Below are positions 16,236 to 24,087 of a stretch of 38,574 bases of DNA, piece after piece. The stretch lies in NCBI RefSeq assembly GCF_025352645.1, contig NZ_JANXSO010000124.1, positions 1 through 38,574 of the forward strand, in the 5' to 3' direction. A program made the translations under genes and the position numbers. Each line of letters starts with the position of its first letter. Position 1 is the stretch's first letter. The stretch is from Iodobacter sp. GTDB taxonomy: Bacteria; Pseudomonadota; Gammaproteobacteria; Burkholderiales; Chitinibacteraceae. The notes below the pieces were generated by a model. The model was not told the origin of the DNA. It did no database searches and worked only from the letters and a program-made list of their open reading frames with translations.

Positions 16236-17347
16236 GCACGACCCCCACAGCGGATAAAACAATGAGCACAAAACCGGCCTCCCCTGCACGCAATATTCTG
16301 CTGCTTATCTTACTGATTGTGCTGTGCTTTTTAAGCTACCGCTGGTGGTGGGGCAAACACCATGTGAGTAGCGATAACGCCCAGCTAGAAGGCCATATTG
16401 TGCCCATTGCCGCCCGCGTTAGCGGCTATGTAAAAGCTGTACCCGTAAGTGACAACCAACAAATGGCACAAAAATCTTTACTGATTGAGCTAGATCCACG
16501 TGATTATCAAGTCAAAGTAGTGCAAGCTGAAGCCGACTATCGTCAGGCACTCTCTGCCGCTGGTCATGACAAACAGCCAGGTGAAGCGCTAGCACGAATC
16601 GCCGCAGCAGAAGCCAATGCCGCCGCTGCCAGCTCGCAATCGCAAACCGCCGAGGCACAAATCACCGAAGCACGCGCCAATGCAGCCAAAGCACGCAAAG
16701 ACTTGGCCCGCAGCAAAGAGCTAGCTGCGCAAAAAATGTTAAGCCAATCTGCCTTAGAAAGCGCAGACACCCTAGTCAAAGCCGCCGAAGCAAAAATCGC
16801 CGCGCTTGAAGCCGCCTTACGCACATCCAAAGAGAGTGCCAATGCCGCAGGCCAGCAAGTTGCCGTTTCATCGGCAGGGCTCAAGTCTGCGCAGGCCAAG
16901 GCACTGGCCGCAGAAGCCACCCTACAATTTGCCCGCAATCAACTGATAGACACCCAAGTCTATGCACCGGCTGCTGGCGTGGTCAGCAAAAAAGCGGTAG
17001 AGCCGGGTCAAATGATTCAAGCCGGCCAAACACTGATGTATTTAGTACCAACAGACAAAATTTGGGTCATTGCCAATTTAAAAGAAACCGAATTAAAACA
17101 AATTAAACTAGGCCAAGAAGCAGAAATTGAAGTAGATGCTTTTCCAGATTTAAAGCTAAAAGGCAAAGTGGATTCTTTTAGCCCAGCCACAGGCGCACGC
17201 TTTACCCTATTACCCGCTGATAACTCAACCGGCAATTTCACTAAAGTAGTGCAGCGCGTTCCAGTTAAGATTGTTTTAGATGAATTACCAAAAGACTCCC
17301 CACTGCGCCCTGGCTTATCTGTGAATGTCACGATTCATACGCCATAA
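16232..17347 (+). CDS. EmrA-like membrane fusion protein (HlyD family)
   Basis: The periplasmic adaptor of a tripartite drug efflux pump. It is 371 aa: a cytoplasmic tail, one membrane anchor (about residues 22-37), a biotinyl-lipoyl half (HIVPIAARVSGYVKAV near 65), a long Ala-rich coiled-coil hairpin (about 90-225), the second lipoyl half (VYAPAAGVVSKKAVEPGQ) and a beta-barrel. GGAG 6 nt before the ATG supports the start, which overlaps tetR by 4 nt. The MFS pump follows after 88 nt. No outer-membrane channel gene is nearby, so a distant TolC-like protein is needed. Confidence 0.94.
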   Translation: MSTTPTADKTMSTKPASPARNILLLILLIVLCFLSYRWWWGKHHVSSDNAQLEGHIVPIAARVSGYVKAVPVSDNQQMAQKSLLIELDPRDYQVKVVQAEADYRQALSAAGHDKQPGEALARIAAAEANAAAASSQSQTAEAQITEARANAAKARKDLARSKELAAQKMLSQSALESADTLVKAAEAKIAALEAALRTSKESANAAGQQVAVSSAGLKSAQAKALAAEATLQFARNQLIDTQVYAPAAGVVSKKAVEPGQMIQAGQTLMYLVPTDKIWVIANLKETELKQIKLGQEAEIEVDAFPDLKLKGKVDSFSPATGARFTLLPADNSTGNFTKVVQRVPVKIVLDELPKDSPLRPGLSVNVTIHTP

Positions 17348-17435
17348 AAAACATCCCAAATACAGATTAAAACAGATAGAGATGCGGCGGTATGCCGTAT
17401 CCCTTAATACCGAATAGAATGAAACCAAGGGCGAT

Positions 17436-19022
17436 ATGAAAGATATTTTGCCGGGATTATCCCGCTCGGATACCCCAGAAAAAATTTATGCTAATCGCTA
17501 TATTATTGCGATTACGGTGACGCTCGCCTGCGTGCTTGAGCTATTAGACACCAGTATTGTTAACGTTGCCGTTCCCCATATGATGGGGACCCTTGGTGCA
17601 ACCTTAGATGAGATTACCTGGGTATCGATTGGCTACGTAGTTGCCAATGTGATTGTTTTACCTATTTCTGGCTTTTTATCACAATTATTTGGCCGCAGAA
17701 ATTACTTTATTTTATCTATTGCACTGTTTATTTTTTCTTCTTTTGCCTGCGGCAATGCCACTACCCTAGGTGGCCTCGTATTTTGGCGTATTGTGCAAGG
17801 ATTAGGCGGTGGCGGGCTCATTGCTACGGCGCAATCTACGCTATTTGAAACTTTCCCCAGCAAGGAAATGGGCACAGCCATGGCTATTTTTGGCATGGGG
17901 ATTATGACCGGCCCCATGCTTGGCCCCACCTTAGGCGGCTGGTTAACTGATCAATACTCTTGGCCATGGATTTTTTATATTAATTTGCCACTAGGCGGCA
18001 TTGCGCTATTTTTAACGCTGATTTACATGCCTGATTCTAAACATCAGCAAGTAATTAAAAAAATTGATTATATTGGTTTGCTGCTTATGGCTGCGGGCAT
18101 TGCCGCATTACAGCTTATGCTAGAACGCGGGGAGCGACTGGAGTGGTTTACGTCTCCAGAGATTATTAGTTATGCACTAGTCAGTTTTTTCTCTTTAAGT
18201 TTCTTTGTGATTCGCCAATTAGAAATAAAATATCCTATTGTCGATTTAGCCATCTGCAAAGACTTGCAGTTTTCTGCAGGTCTAGTCATGACGTTTTTAT
18301 TAGGTGCATCGCTTTTTTCTACGGTATTTATTTTCCCCGTTTATGTACAAAGCCTCATGGGCTATACCGCATGGCAAACGGGGCTGATGATTTTACCTTC
18401 TGCGGTGGCATCAGGCATGATGATGCCTATTTCAGCCAAGCTAGTGGCGAGGGGTTTATCCGCCCGAGTGTTAATTGCTATTGGCGCAATGCTATTTATG
18501 TATGGGATGTGGCTGCATTATCATTTCACGACTGATTCAGGCATGAGTGATTTTCTTTGGCCAATGATTATTCGCGGCATGGGTTTGGGAATGATTTTTA
18601 TGCCGCTGAATACTTTAACGATGGCAAATATTTTGCCACAGCAAATTCCTAATGCCGCTGGCCTCTATAATTTAACTCGCCAATTAGGCGGCAGCGTAGG
18701 TATTGCAGTTTCTGCCACCTTATTAGCACAATTAGGCGATGCAAAACGGGCGGCGCTTAATGAGCATGTGATTGCCAATAGCGCACAAACAATTGAGCGC
18801 TTGGCCGGATTAAAAAGTAGATTATTACTTATAGGCACACCCGAAACGCTCGCCCCCATCAAAGCCCAAGCGCTGCTGGCCCAACAGATTGCCAAGCAAG
18901 CGCAAATGCTTTCATTTGCGCACCTTTTTTTACTATTCGGCCTAGCTATGCTTTGTGTAATGCCCTTGCTGTTTGTAATGAAAAATCAGCAAATGAGTGC
19001 AGGCAGCGATTTATCGCATTAA
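17436..19022 (+). CDS. EmrB/QacA-type MFS drug exporter (DHA2, 14 TM)
   Basis: A 528-aa proton-driven multidrug exporter with about fourteen membrane segments. DHA2 marks include LDTSIVNVAVPHM in TM1, motif A as SGFLSQLFGRRNYF, motif C as GIMTGPMLGPTLGGW, and WPWIFYINLPLG. It partners with the preceding EmrA-like adaptor. The Asp in TM1 (LLDTSIV) is the residue expected for proton coupling. The substrate cannot be read from sequence. Confidence 0.95.
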   Translation: MKDILPGLSRSDTPEKIYANRYIIAITVTLACVLELLDTSIVNVAVPHMMGTLGATLDEITWVSIGYVVANVIVLPISGFLSQLFGRRNYFILSIALFIFSSFACGNATTLGGLVFWRIVQGLGGGGLIATAQSTLFETFPSKEMGTAMAIFGMGIMTGPMLGPTLGGWLTDQYSWPWIFYINLPLGGIALFLTLIYMPDSKHQQVIKKIDYIGLLLMAAGIAALQLMLERGERLEWFTSPEIISYALVSFFSLSFFVIRQLEIKYPIVDLAICKDLQFSAGLVMTFLLGASLFSTVFIFPVYVQSLMGYTAWQTGLMILPSAVASGMMMPISAKLVARGLSARVLIAIGAMLFMYGMWLHYHFTTDSGMSDFLWPMIIRGMGLGMIFMPLNTLTMANILPQQIPNAAGLYNLTRQLGGSVGIAVSATLLAQLGDAKRAALNEHVIANSAQTIERLAGLKSRLLLIGTPETLAPIKAQALLAQQIAKQAQMLSFAHLFLLFGLAMLCVMPLLFVMKNQQMSAGSDLSH

Positions 19023-19027
19023 TAAAT

Positions 19028-19059
19028 ATTGGGTGGGCAATTTTTATTACCCACCCAAT
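19028..19059. terminator. convergent hairpin between efflux operon and luxS
   Basis: A 10-bp perfect stem (ATTGGGTGGG/CCCACCCAAT) with a 12-nt loop, lying between two convergent stop codons. T runs are weak on both sides. Confidence 0.65.
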
Positions 19060-19064
19060 ACAAA

Positions 19065-19574
19065 TTAAAGCCCTTGCAACTGCGCATCCGATAGCGCCAA
19101 TTCATCATTACGATTCACACCAATGCCGCGCTCAATCACGTTGCGCGCAATACCCTGCGCTTCTTCAAGTGAGTGCATCACAAAGGTGCCACACTGATAC
19201 TCGTTTAGCTCAGGGATTTGGCTTTGCTCTTTTACCGTTAAGACGTCTTGCATCGCCAGCTTCCAAGCGCTGGCCACGCGTGCCTCACTTGGCGCACCGC
19301 ATAGGCTCATATAAAAACCAGTCCTACAGCCCATAGGCGAGATATCAATAATCTCTACCCCATCACCATTCAAATGATCGCGCATAAAACCCGCAAATAA
19401 ATGCTCTAGCGTATGGATGCCACGCTCAGAAAGAATCTCTTGATTAGGCACACTAAAACGCAAATCAAATACGGTAATTGTGTCTTTACTTGGGGTGAGC
19501 ATGGTTTTTGCAACGCGCACGGCAGGCGCCTGCATGCGTGTGTGATCAACGGTAAAACTATCTAATAAGGGCAT
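19065..19574 (-). CDS. luxS: S-ribosylhomocysteine lyase LuxS
   Basis: Splits S-ribosylhomocysteine into homocysteine and DPD, the precursor of autoinducer-2. It is 169 aa. The metal site is complete: HTLEH gives His54 and His58, and the third ligand Cys is in YQCGTF near residue 127. The catalytic Cys83 is in [13 protein letters not shown] precedes the ATG. It is transcribed alone, towards the efflux operon. No pfs gene is in the window. Confidence 0.97.
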   Translation of the reverse strand: MPLLDSFTVDHTRMQAPAVRVAKTMLTPSKDTITVFDLRFSVPNQEILSERGIHTLEHLFAGFMRDHLNGDGVEIIDISPMGCRTGFYMSLCGAPSEARVASAWKLAMQDVLTVKEQSQIPELNEYQCGTFVMHSLEEAQGIARNVIERGIGVNRNDELALSDAQLQGL

Positions 19575-19805
19575 TTATCATCCTTTCTGATGTTTATTTA
19601 CTGTAACTGCCCACTGGGGCACGCATTATATTAATGCAGGGTACGGTTGATATTATCGCGCGTAAAAGACTTATCCATCCTGAGTATATAACTGAAAATT
19701 ATAATTTCAGCGCTAACAATAGTAGTTCAGCACTATAAGAAATCCAGCACCCTTCGCGTAGGCAGTGCATCAAGGTATAATTGGCTCTTTTGCCCGAAAG
19801 CACCA

Positions 19806-20774
19806 ATGACTCACGATCTGGATCAAGCCCTCGCCCTTTTGTCTGCTGGAGAGCTGGTCGGCATCCCTACAGAAACTGTTTATGGCTTAGCCGCTGATGC
19901 AGCTCAGCCCTTAGCCGTGGCCAAGATATTTACTGCCAAAGGCCGCCCCAACGATCACCCAGTTATTGTGCATATTGCAGGCAAAGAACAACTCAGTGAC
20001 TGGGCCACCGACATTCCCGAAGCCGCTTGGCAGCTATGCGATGCCTTTTGGCCAGGCCCGCTGACACTTATTCTTAAGAAACAAGCCCAAGTATCCCATG
20101 CCGTAACTGGCGGCCAAGATACCGTTGGATTGCGTGCGCCTGCCCATCCTATTACGCATGAACTATTAAAGCGCTTTGGTGGCGGGCTTGCTGCGCCATC
20201 CGCCAATCAATTTGGCCACGTCAGCCCCACCACCGCCCAGCATGTGCGCGATGAATTTAGCCCTGAGGTACTGTCTTTAATCTTGGATGGTGGCGCTTGT
20301 GATGTCGGGGTTGAATCGACCATTGTAAGCCTCGTTGGCCCCAAACCCGTGCTACTCCGCCCCGGTGGCGTACCACGGGCCGCCATTGAAGCGGTGCTCG
20401 GCCAAACGATTGAGCATCAAAAATCCACCTCAACCGCCAACATCCGTGTATCTGGCCTATTAGATTCGCACTATGCACCGCGCACCACTTTGTTAACAGG
20501 TACCCAAGCACAGATTGAGGCCGAAGCCATCCGGCGCAGCGGGCAAAAACTAGCGATTGTGCATACTTTAGCCCTTACGCAAAACATCAGCGCACAGAGT
20601 GTAGTCATGCCTGATAACGCCAATGATTATGCGCAAGTTATTTACGCCACCTTACGTGATTTAGACCAGCTAGGCTTAGATGCTATTTTACTGGTTCTTC
20701 CTCAGGGTGAAGCAGCATGGCTTGCCGTGCACGATCGCCTTGGCCGTGCAGCGCATCAAAAACTGGGCGATTAA
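19806..20774 (+). CDS. Sua5-type threonylcarbamoyl-AMP synthase
   Basis: Makes threonylcarbamoyl-AMP from threonine, bicarbonate and ATP for the t6A37 modification of ANN-decoding tRNAs. It is 322 aa: the YrdC domain (about residues 1-195; PTETVYGLA, KGRPNDHP and APSAN visible) plus the C-terminal Sua5 domain (about 215-320; GLLDSHYAPRTTL). It is thus the long Sua5 form, not the short TsaC of E. coli. Divergent from luxS. A terminator follows. Confidence 0.94.
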   Translation: MTHDLDQALALLSAGELVGIPTETVYGLAADAAQPLAVAKIFTAKGRPNDHPVIVHIAGKEQLSDWATDIPEAAWQLCDAFWPGPLTLILKKQAQVSHAVTGGQDTVGLRAPAHPITHELLKRFGGGLAAPSANQFGHVSPTTAQHVRDEFSPEVLSLILDGGACDVGVESTIVSLVGPKPVLLRPGGVPRAAIEAVLGQTIEHQKSTSTANIRVSGLLDSHYAPRTTLLTGTQAQIEAEAIRRSGQKLAIVHTLALTQNISAQSVVMPDNANDYAQVIYATLRDLDQLGLDAILLVLPQGEAAWLAVHDRLGRAAHQKLGD

Positions 20775-20793
20775 ACGCTTTATTCTCCAATTT

Positions 20794-20832
20794 AAAAATC
20801 TCCTTCAGTAAGGCGCGAAGGAGATTTTTTTT
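20794..20832 (+). terminator. rho-independent terminator of the Sua5 gene
   Basis: 13-bp stem (AAAAATCTCCTTC/GAAGGAGATTTTT), 10-nt loop, eight Ts. Confidence 0.92.
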
Positions 20833-21259
20833 GCCTAGAAAAAATAGCCAATACCAATTTCCTATCTCATCAAGCATAAACAACGCCAATCACCATCACT
20901 TATCTAAATTGAAAATCAAGCCAAAACACTTACAAAACACTCGAAAACCAAGCAAAAAACACTCTATCTACCTAAGCACAGCATTACTTATGGTTTTAAA
21001 AATGCTAAATATTCATATAAAAATCAAACAATATGACATTAATTATGAATAAAGTAGAATAAAAAACTACATTAGTAAACAATTAAATATTAAGCTTGTT
21101 TTGCGCCTGCAGCCATCTAATATTATAGAAACATTATATTCCAATGCCATTCATCGGCAATACACCTACGTTCTGCTTGAAGATTACAAATAGATTGATC
21201 ATCAGCAGTAATACCACTACCATCTTACTAGTAAATAAAACACCCTAAGTGAATACCTT
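20833..21259. other. AT-rich gap upstream of the pilin cluster
   Basis: No gene or RNA that I can support. The region is AT-rich and must contain the promoter of the first pilin unit. I did not find a convincing sigma-54 (-24/-12) site, which drives pilin genes in many relatives. Confidence 0.5.
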
Positions 21260-21670
21260 ATGAGCAGAGGATTTACATTGATCGAGCTGGTGATTGCACT
21301 GGTCATTATCGCCATCATTGCTGCCTTTGCCCTACCTTATTATCAAGAGATGGTGCGCAAAAGCCGCCGGAACGATGCCGTACTGATGATGGCAAAGATC
21401 CAGCTGGCTGAGGAAAAATGGCGGGTGAATAACAACAGCTATAGTAATGCGCTTAGCGCAATGGGATTTAATTTAGCTGGCGATGCTATCAAAACAAAAC
21501 ATGGTTATTACAACATACTGATCAAGAGCCCAACTGCAACAAGCTATCGCATTACAGCAACCGCAATAAAGGGCAGCTCTCAAGCACTAGACCAAGGCTG
21601 TACAACTTTAGTCATGACAATAAGCAACAAGCAAACAACACACTCCCCACCCGCTTGTTGGCCCAAATAA
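21260..21670 (+). CDS. Type IV minor pilin, PilE/ComP-like
   Basis: A 136-aa prepilin with a very short leader (MSRG) before the peptidase site G-FTLIELV, Glu5 present, followed by the hydrophobic helix. The tail has Cys near residue 114 (QGCTTLVMT) and a final CW pair, as in the PilE-type/ComP family whose members include the Neisseria DNA-uptake receptor ComP. Pilins here are assembled by an apparatus encoded elsewhere. First gene of the cluster; 58 nt before the DUF4124-like gene. DNA binding is not shown by the sequence. Confidence 0.88.
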   Translation: MSRGFTLIELVIALVIIAIIAAFALPYYQEMVRKSRRNDAVLMMAKIQLAEEKWRVNNNSYSNALSAMGFNLAGDAIKTKHGYYNILIKSPTATSYRITATAIKGSSQALDQGCTTLVMTISNKQTTHSPPACWPK

Positions 21671-21728
21671 AAATATGCATTTTAATGCAACGGTTTTAAG
21701 CGCCTCATCTCAACAAGGTTATTTGATT

Positions 21729-22175
21729 ATGCTTCGTAAAATATTAACTTTCGGTGCCTCGCTCATGGCGGCAACAGCAATCGCATCGACGGTGTATGTA
21801 CAACGAGAAGCCGATGGCAGCGTTTCCTATGGAGACGCCACAACAATGTCACCAAAAGCAAGCTTGAAAACAGTTAGACCAGCTACTGGACAACAGAGTC
21901 GTCTTCAATCAACCGCGTCCACACCAGCCAGTGCCAGCAATGAAACGCTAGAAGTCCTCAATAAAATGGAGCTGCGTAATATAAAAGCAATCACTGAGGC
22001 GAAAGCCAAAATTGCCGCGCTATTAAACCAGACCAATCACGAAAAAAGCCCACAAATCCGCAGCCGCCTACTTAACCAAATTGAAGCAGAGACACAATCT
22101 ACTGATCTTTACACTGCAAATTTAAATCAAATTAGAAAAAACAAAGAAGCCGTTACAAAAGAACAAACACTTTAA
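21729..22175 (+). CDS. Exported DUF4124-like protein inside the pilin cluster
   Basis: A 148-aa protein with a signal peptide (about residues 1-20, cleavage after AIAS) and then TVYVQREADGSVSYGD, which resembles the start of DUF4124 domains found in exported proteins of proteobacteria. The rest is Ser/Thr/Ala-rich with a charged helix. The frame opens at 21675, but I choose the ATG at 21729 because it starts the signal peptide and has AAGG 10 nt upstream. No prepilin site. Function unknown; the location suggests a pilus-linked periplasmic role. Confidence 0.75.
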   Translation: MLRKILTFGASLMAATAIASTVYVQREADGSVSYGDATTMSPKASLKTVRPATGQQSRLQSTASTPASASNETLEVLNKMELRNIKAITEAKAKIAALLNQTNHEKSPQIRSRLLNQIEAETQSTDLYTANLNQIRKNKEAVTKEQTL

Positions 22176-22254
22176 AAAGCAGTATTAAAGCTAAACCCTA
22201 GAAAACAACCCTAAGCCAACGCGCTTTTCGCAAAGAATATTTATAAGAGATGTT

Positions 22255-22650
22255 ATGAAAAAAAATGGATTTACTTTAATTGAAATGATGATTGTTGTGG
22301 CCATTATTGCCATCTTGGCCTCCATTGCGGTGCCTAGTTATCAACGCTATATCCGCCAAGCCGCCGCCAAATCTGCGGCGGGTGACCTGGTTTCTTTATC
22401 TTTGTATTTTGAGCAAAAGCTGCAACGCAATCTCTCTTATGGTGCAGAGGGCGCAAGCACAAGCACTGAAGCCACAAAAACACTGATGGAGGGGTGGAAT
22501 CCATCCCGCAAAGGCTTTGTCTACACAACAAGCTGGACCCCCAATACTTACACCCTAAGCGCTAAATATGGCAGCACTTGCACCATTACCCTTAAGCAAA
22601 ACAATGACAGAACCGCAACAGGAGCCGATTGTGGATTCACTAACTGGTAA
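22255..22650 (+). CDS. Type IV minor pilin, PilE-like
   Basis: A 131-aa prepilin with leader MKKNG and site [11 protein letters not shown], Glu5 present. The globular part ends with a Cys pair (C near residues 109 and 126, GADCGFTNW), expected to form the D-region disulfide. AAGAGA precedes the ATG. It heads the first minor-pilin module; the following FimT-like gene starts 20 nt inside its 3' end. Confidence 0.9.
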   Translation: MKKNGFTLIEMMIVVAIIAILASIAVPSYQRYIRQAAAKSAAGDLVSLSLYFEQKLQRNLSYGAEGASTSTEATKTLMEGWNPSRKGFVYTTSWTPNTYTLSAKYGSTCTITLKQNNDRTATGADCGFTNW

Positions 22651-23071
22651 GCAAGCGGGTTTTAGCCTAATTGAACTGATGATCACGCTGGTGATTTTTA
22701 TCATGCTAATGCTAGCAGCCGTCTCATTAGGCTCAAGCTGGCTGGTTTCCAGTGATCTGCAAAAATCCGAAAGCGTGTTAAAGCTAGCGCATAGCAAAGC
22801 CAAGGCATTGGCGATTAGAAACGCCACTGCAGCTAATGGCACCACAGCCACCTTGCAAATCACCGGAACGCACGTCGCTATTTGCCCAGGTAATACCGCA
22901 TGCGATGCCAGCAATACCCTATGGACAGGGTCCTTTGCCAAAAGGAGTGCTGTCACTATCAATAATGCGGCAGATGTCACAATTAGCTTCGACCGTAATG
23001 GGCTCAGTGCTGCCCAACTTAATTTTTCCATTACTGAAAAAGGAGACCAAATTGCCGGCTCCCTCGTTTAA
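22631..23071 (+). CDS. FimT/GspH-like minor pilin
   Basis: A 146-aa type II minor pseudopilin with leader [10 protein letters not shown] and site [12 protein letters not shown]. The start is set by the ribosome binding site: AGGAG (22620-22624) lies 6 nt before a GTG at 22631, giving a 10-residue leader. The ATG at 22604 would give a longer leader without a good site. It overlaps the previous gene by 20 nt. A Cys pair (ICPGNTACD) is in the globular domain. It belongs to the set that primes pilus assembly in PilV/W/X-type systems. Confidence 0.85.
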   Translation: MDSLTGKQAGFSLIELMITLVIFIMLMLAAVSLGSSWLVSSDLQKSESVLKLAHSKAKALAIRNATAANGTTATLQITGTHVAICPGNTACDASNTLWTGSFAKRSAVTINNAADVTISFDRNGLSAAQLNFSITEKGDQIAGSLV

Positions 23072-23459
23072 TAATCAAAAAGGTGAAGCGCTCATCGAGG
23101 CCTTGGTTTCGATTGTTTTGCTTTCTGTAATGATGATCAGCCAAACCTATTTAGTGGCAAAAACATCTGTCGCACAAAAAAACAGCTCCATGCTGAATAT
23201 GGCTTTGTTTCAACTACGCCAACAAGCGCAAACAGCGGGGATAAGTAACCTTTGCACCACGGCTGCACCCATTACAGTTGCAGGCAATCGTGTGGATATC
23301 ACAGCCACCTGTGAGCGCAATCCAGTCACCGCCACCGTTGCAGGGCAAACAATCACCATTGCTAAAGATACCGTCATTACGAACACCATATTGAAAACGC
23401 AAGCAAACGACAGCAATAAAGCATTACTTGGGGGCGATGGTGTTATCTCCCTCAATTAA
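23052..23459 (+). CDS. PilV-like minor pilin with a TTG start
   Basis: A 135-aa prepilin with site KG-EALIEALVSIVLL; position 1 after cleavage is Glu, unusual, while the EAL-IEAL pattern is PilV-like. The start is TTG at 23052 because AAGGAG (23040-23045) lies 6 nt upstream and no ATG fits; the open frame further upstream overlaps fimT and lacks the signal. It overlaps the preceding gene by 20 nt. The globular domain has two Cys residues (SNLC and ATCERN). Assignment to PilV rests on order and the N-terminal pattern. Confidence 0.78.
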   Translation: MPAPSFNNQKGEALIEALVSIVLLSVMMISQTYLVAKTSVAQKNSSMLNMALFQLRQQAQTAGISNLCTTAAPITVAGNRVDITATCERNPVTATVAGQTITIAKDTVITNTILKTQANDSNKALLGGDGVISLN

Positions 23460-24087
23460 CAACCAAGCAGGTATTTCACTGATTAGTTTAATGGTTGGTG
23501 TGACCATTTCTTTAATCAGCGCAGTGGCGATGCTAAATATGTATCGCCACTCCATCGGCATTTCTATCAACACGAAGCAAATGAGCGTTCAGGATGGCGA
23601 GCGCAGCAGCGCCATGACTATCGCCCCTTTGCTATTGCAAGATGCGGGCTTTGGCATTAACAACGCAGCCGTAAGTAGCAATATCATCGCCTTAAGCGGG
23701 GCCAGCTTAGCGGGCAACACCCTCAGCGGCACGGTAGGCGGAGCCAATGCCAATGCATTGATATGGCGATTCAACACCTCGGGCACGACACAATGCTCTG
23801 CGCTCATCTCCAATGCCACTCAAGGCTTGCTGCTACTTGGCCCAGTTAACTGCACAAATATTAGTGATTGGAGCGGCCCGATTTGGACTACCTCCAGAGC
23901 TTTAGCCTCTAAGAGCACTAAGGACACTAAGGGCACGTTTAGCTTTACCTTAAGCACCGTCGCCAATTGCACCCAGTTTGGCTATAGCAGCGGAGGCCGC
24001 GCCACGGTGCTGATTAGCTCAAACAATGCCAATGAGATTCAAGTGAACTCTCAAAGCTGCCTATCTAATTTAGTGACTGCACCATGA
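23437..24087 (+). CDS. PilW-like minor pilin
   Basis: A 216-aa protein with leader ending QAG before ISLISLMVGVTISLIS. Position 5 after the cleavage site is Ile-Ser rather than the usual Glu, an atypical prepilin. Long, Ser/Asn/Gly-rich C-terminal domain with Cys near the middle and end, as in PilW. The start is ATG at 23437 or GTG at 23440, just after GGGGG at 23430; it overlaps the PilV-like gene by about 20 nt. The stop overlaps the next ATG by 4 nt. Confidence 0.78.
   Translation: MVLSPSINNQAGISLISLMVGVTISLISAVAMLNMYRHSIGISINTKQMSVQDGERSSAMTIAPLLLQDAGFGINNAAVSSNIIALSGASLAGNTLSGTVGGANANALIWRFNTSGTTQCSALISNATQGLLLLGPVNCTNISDWSGPIWTTSRALASKSTKDTKGTFSFTLSTVANCTQFGYSSGGRATVLISSNNANEIQVNSQSCLSNLVTAP

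Noticed and set aside
16564-16938. 124-codon minus-strand Ala/Ser-rich frame
   Set aside because: It is the complement of the Ala-rich coiled coil of the EmrA-like gene; a composition effect.
18953-19336. 127-codon plus-strand frame across the end of the MFS gene and luxS
   Set aside because: It overlaps the strongly supported luxS gene on the other strand and a terminator hairpin.
21260-21670. DNA-uptake (ComP) function and matching Neisseria-type uptake sequences
   Set aside because: The pilin is ComP/PilE-like, but I did not notice repeated copies of GCCGTCTGAA in the window, so a DUS receptor role is not supported.
22836-23051. N-terminal extension of the PilV-like protein to the first ATG
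   Set aside because: The extension lies inside the FimT-like gene, has no ribosome binding site and would bury the prepilin signal. The TTG at 23052 fits better.
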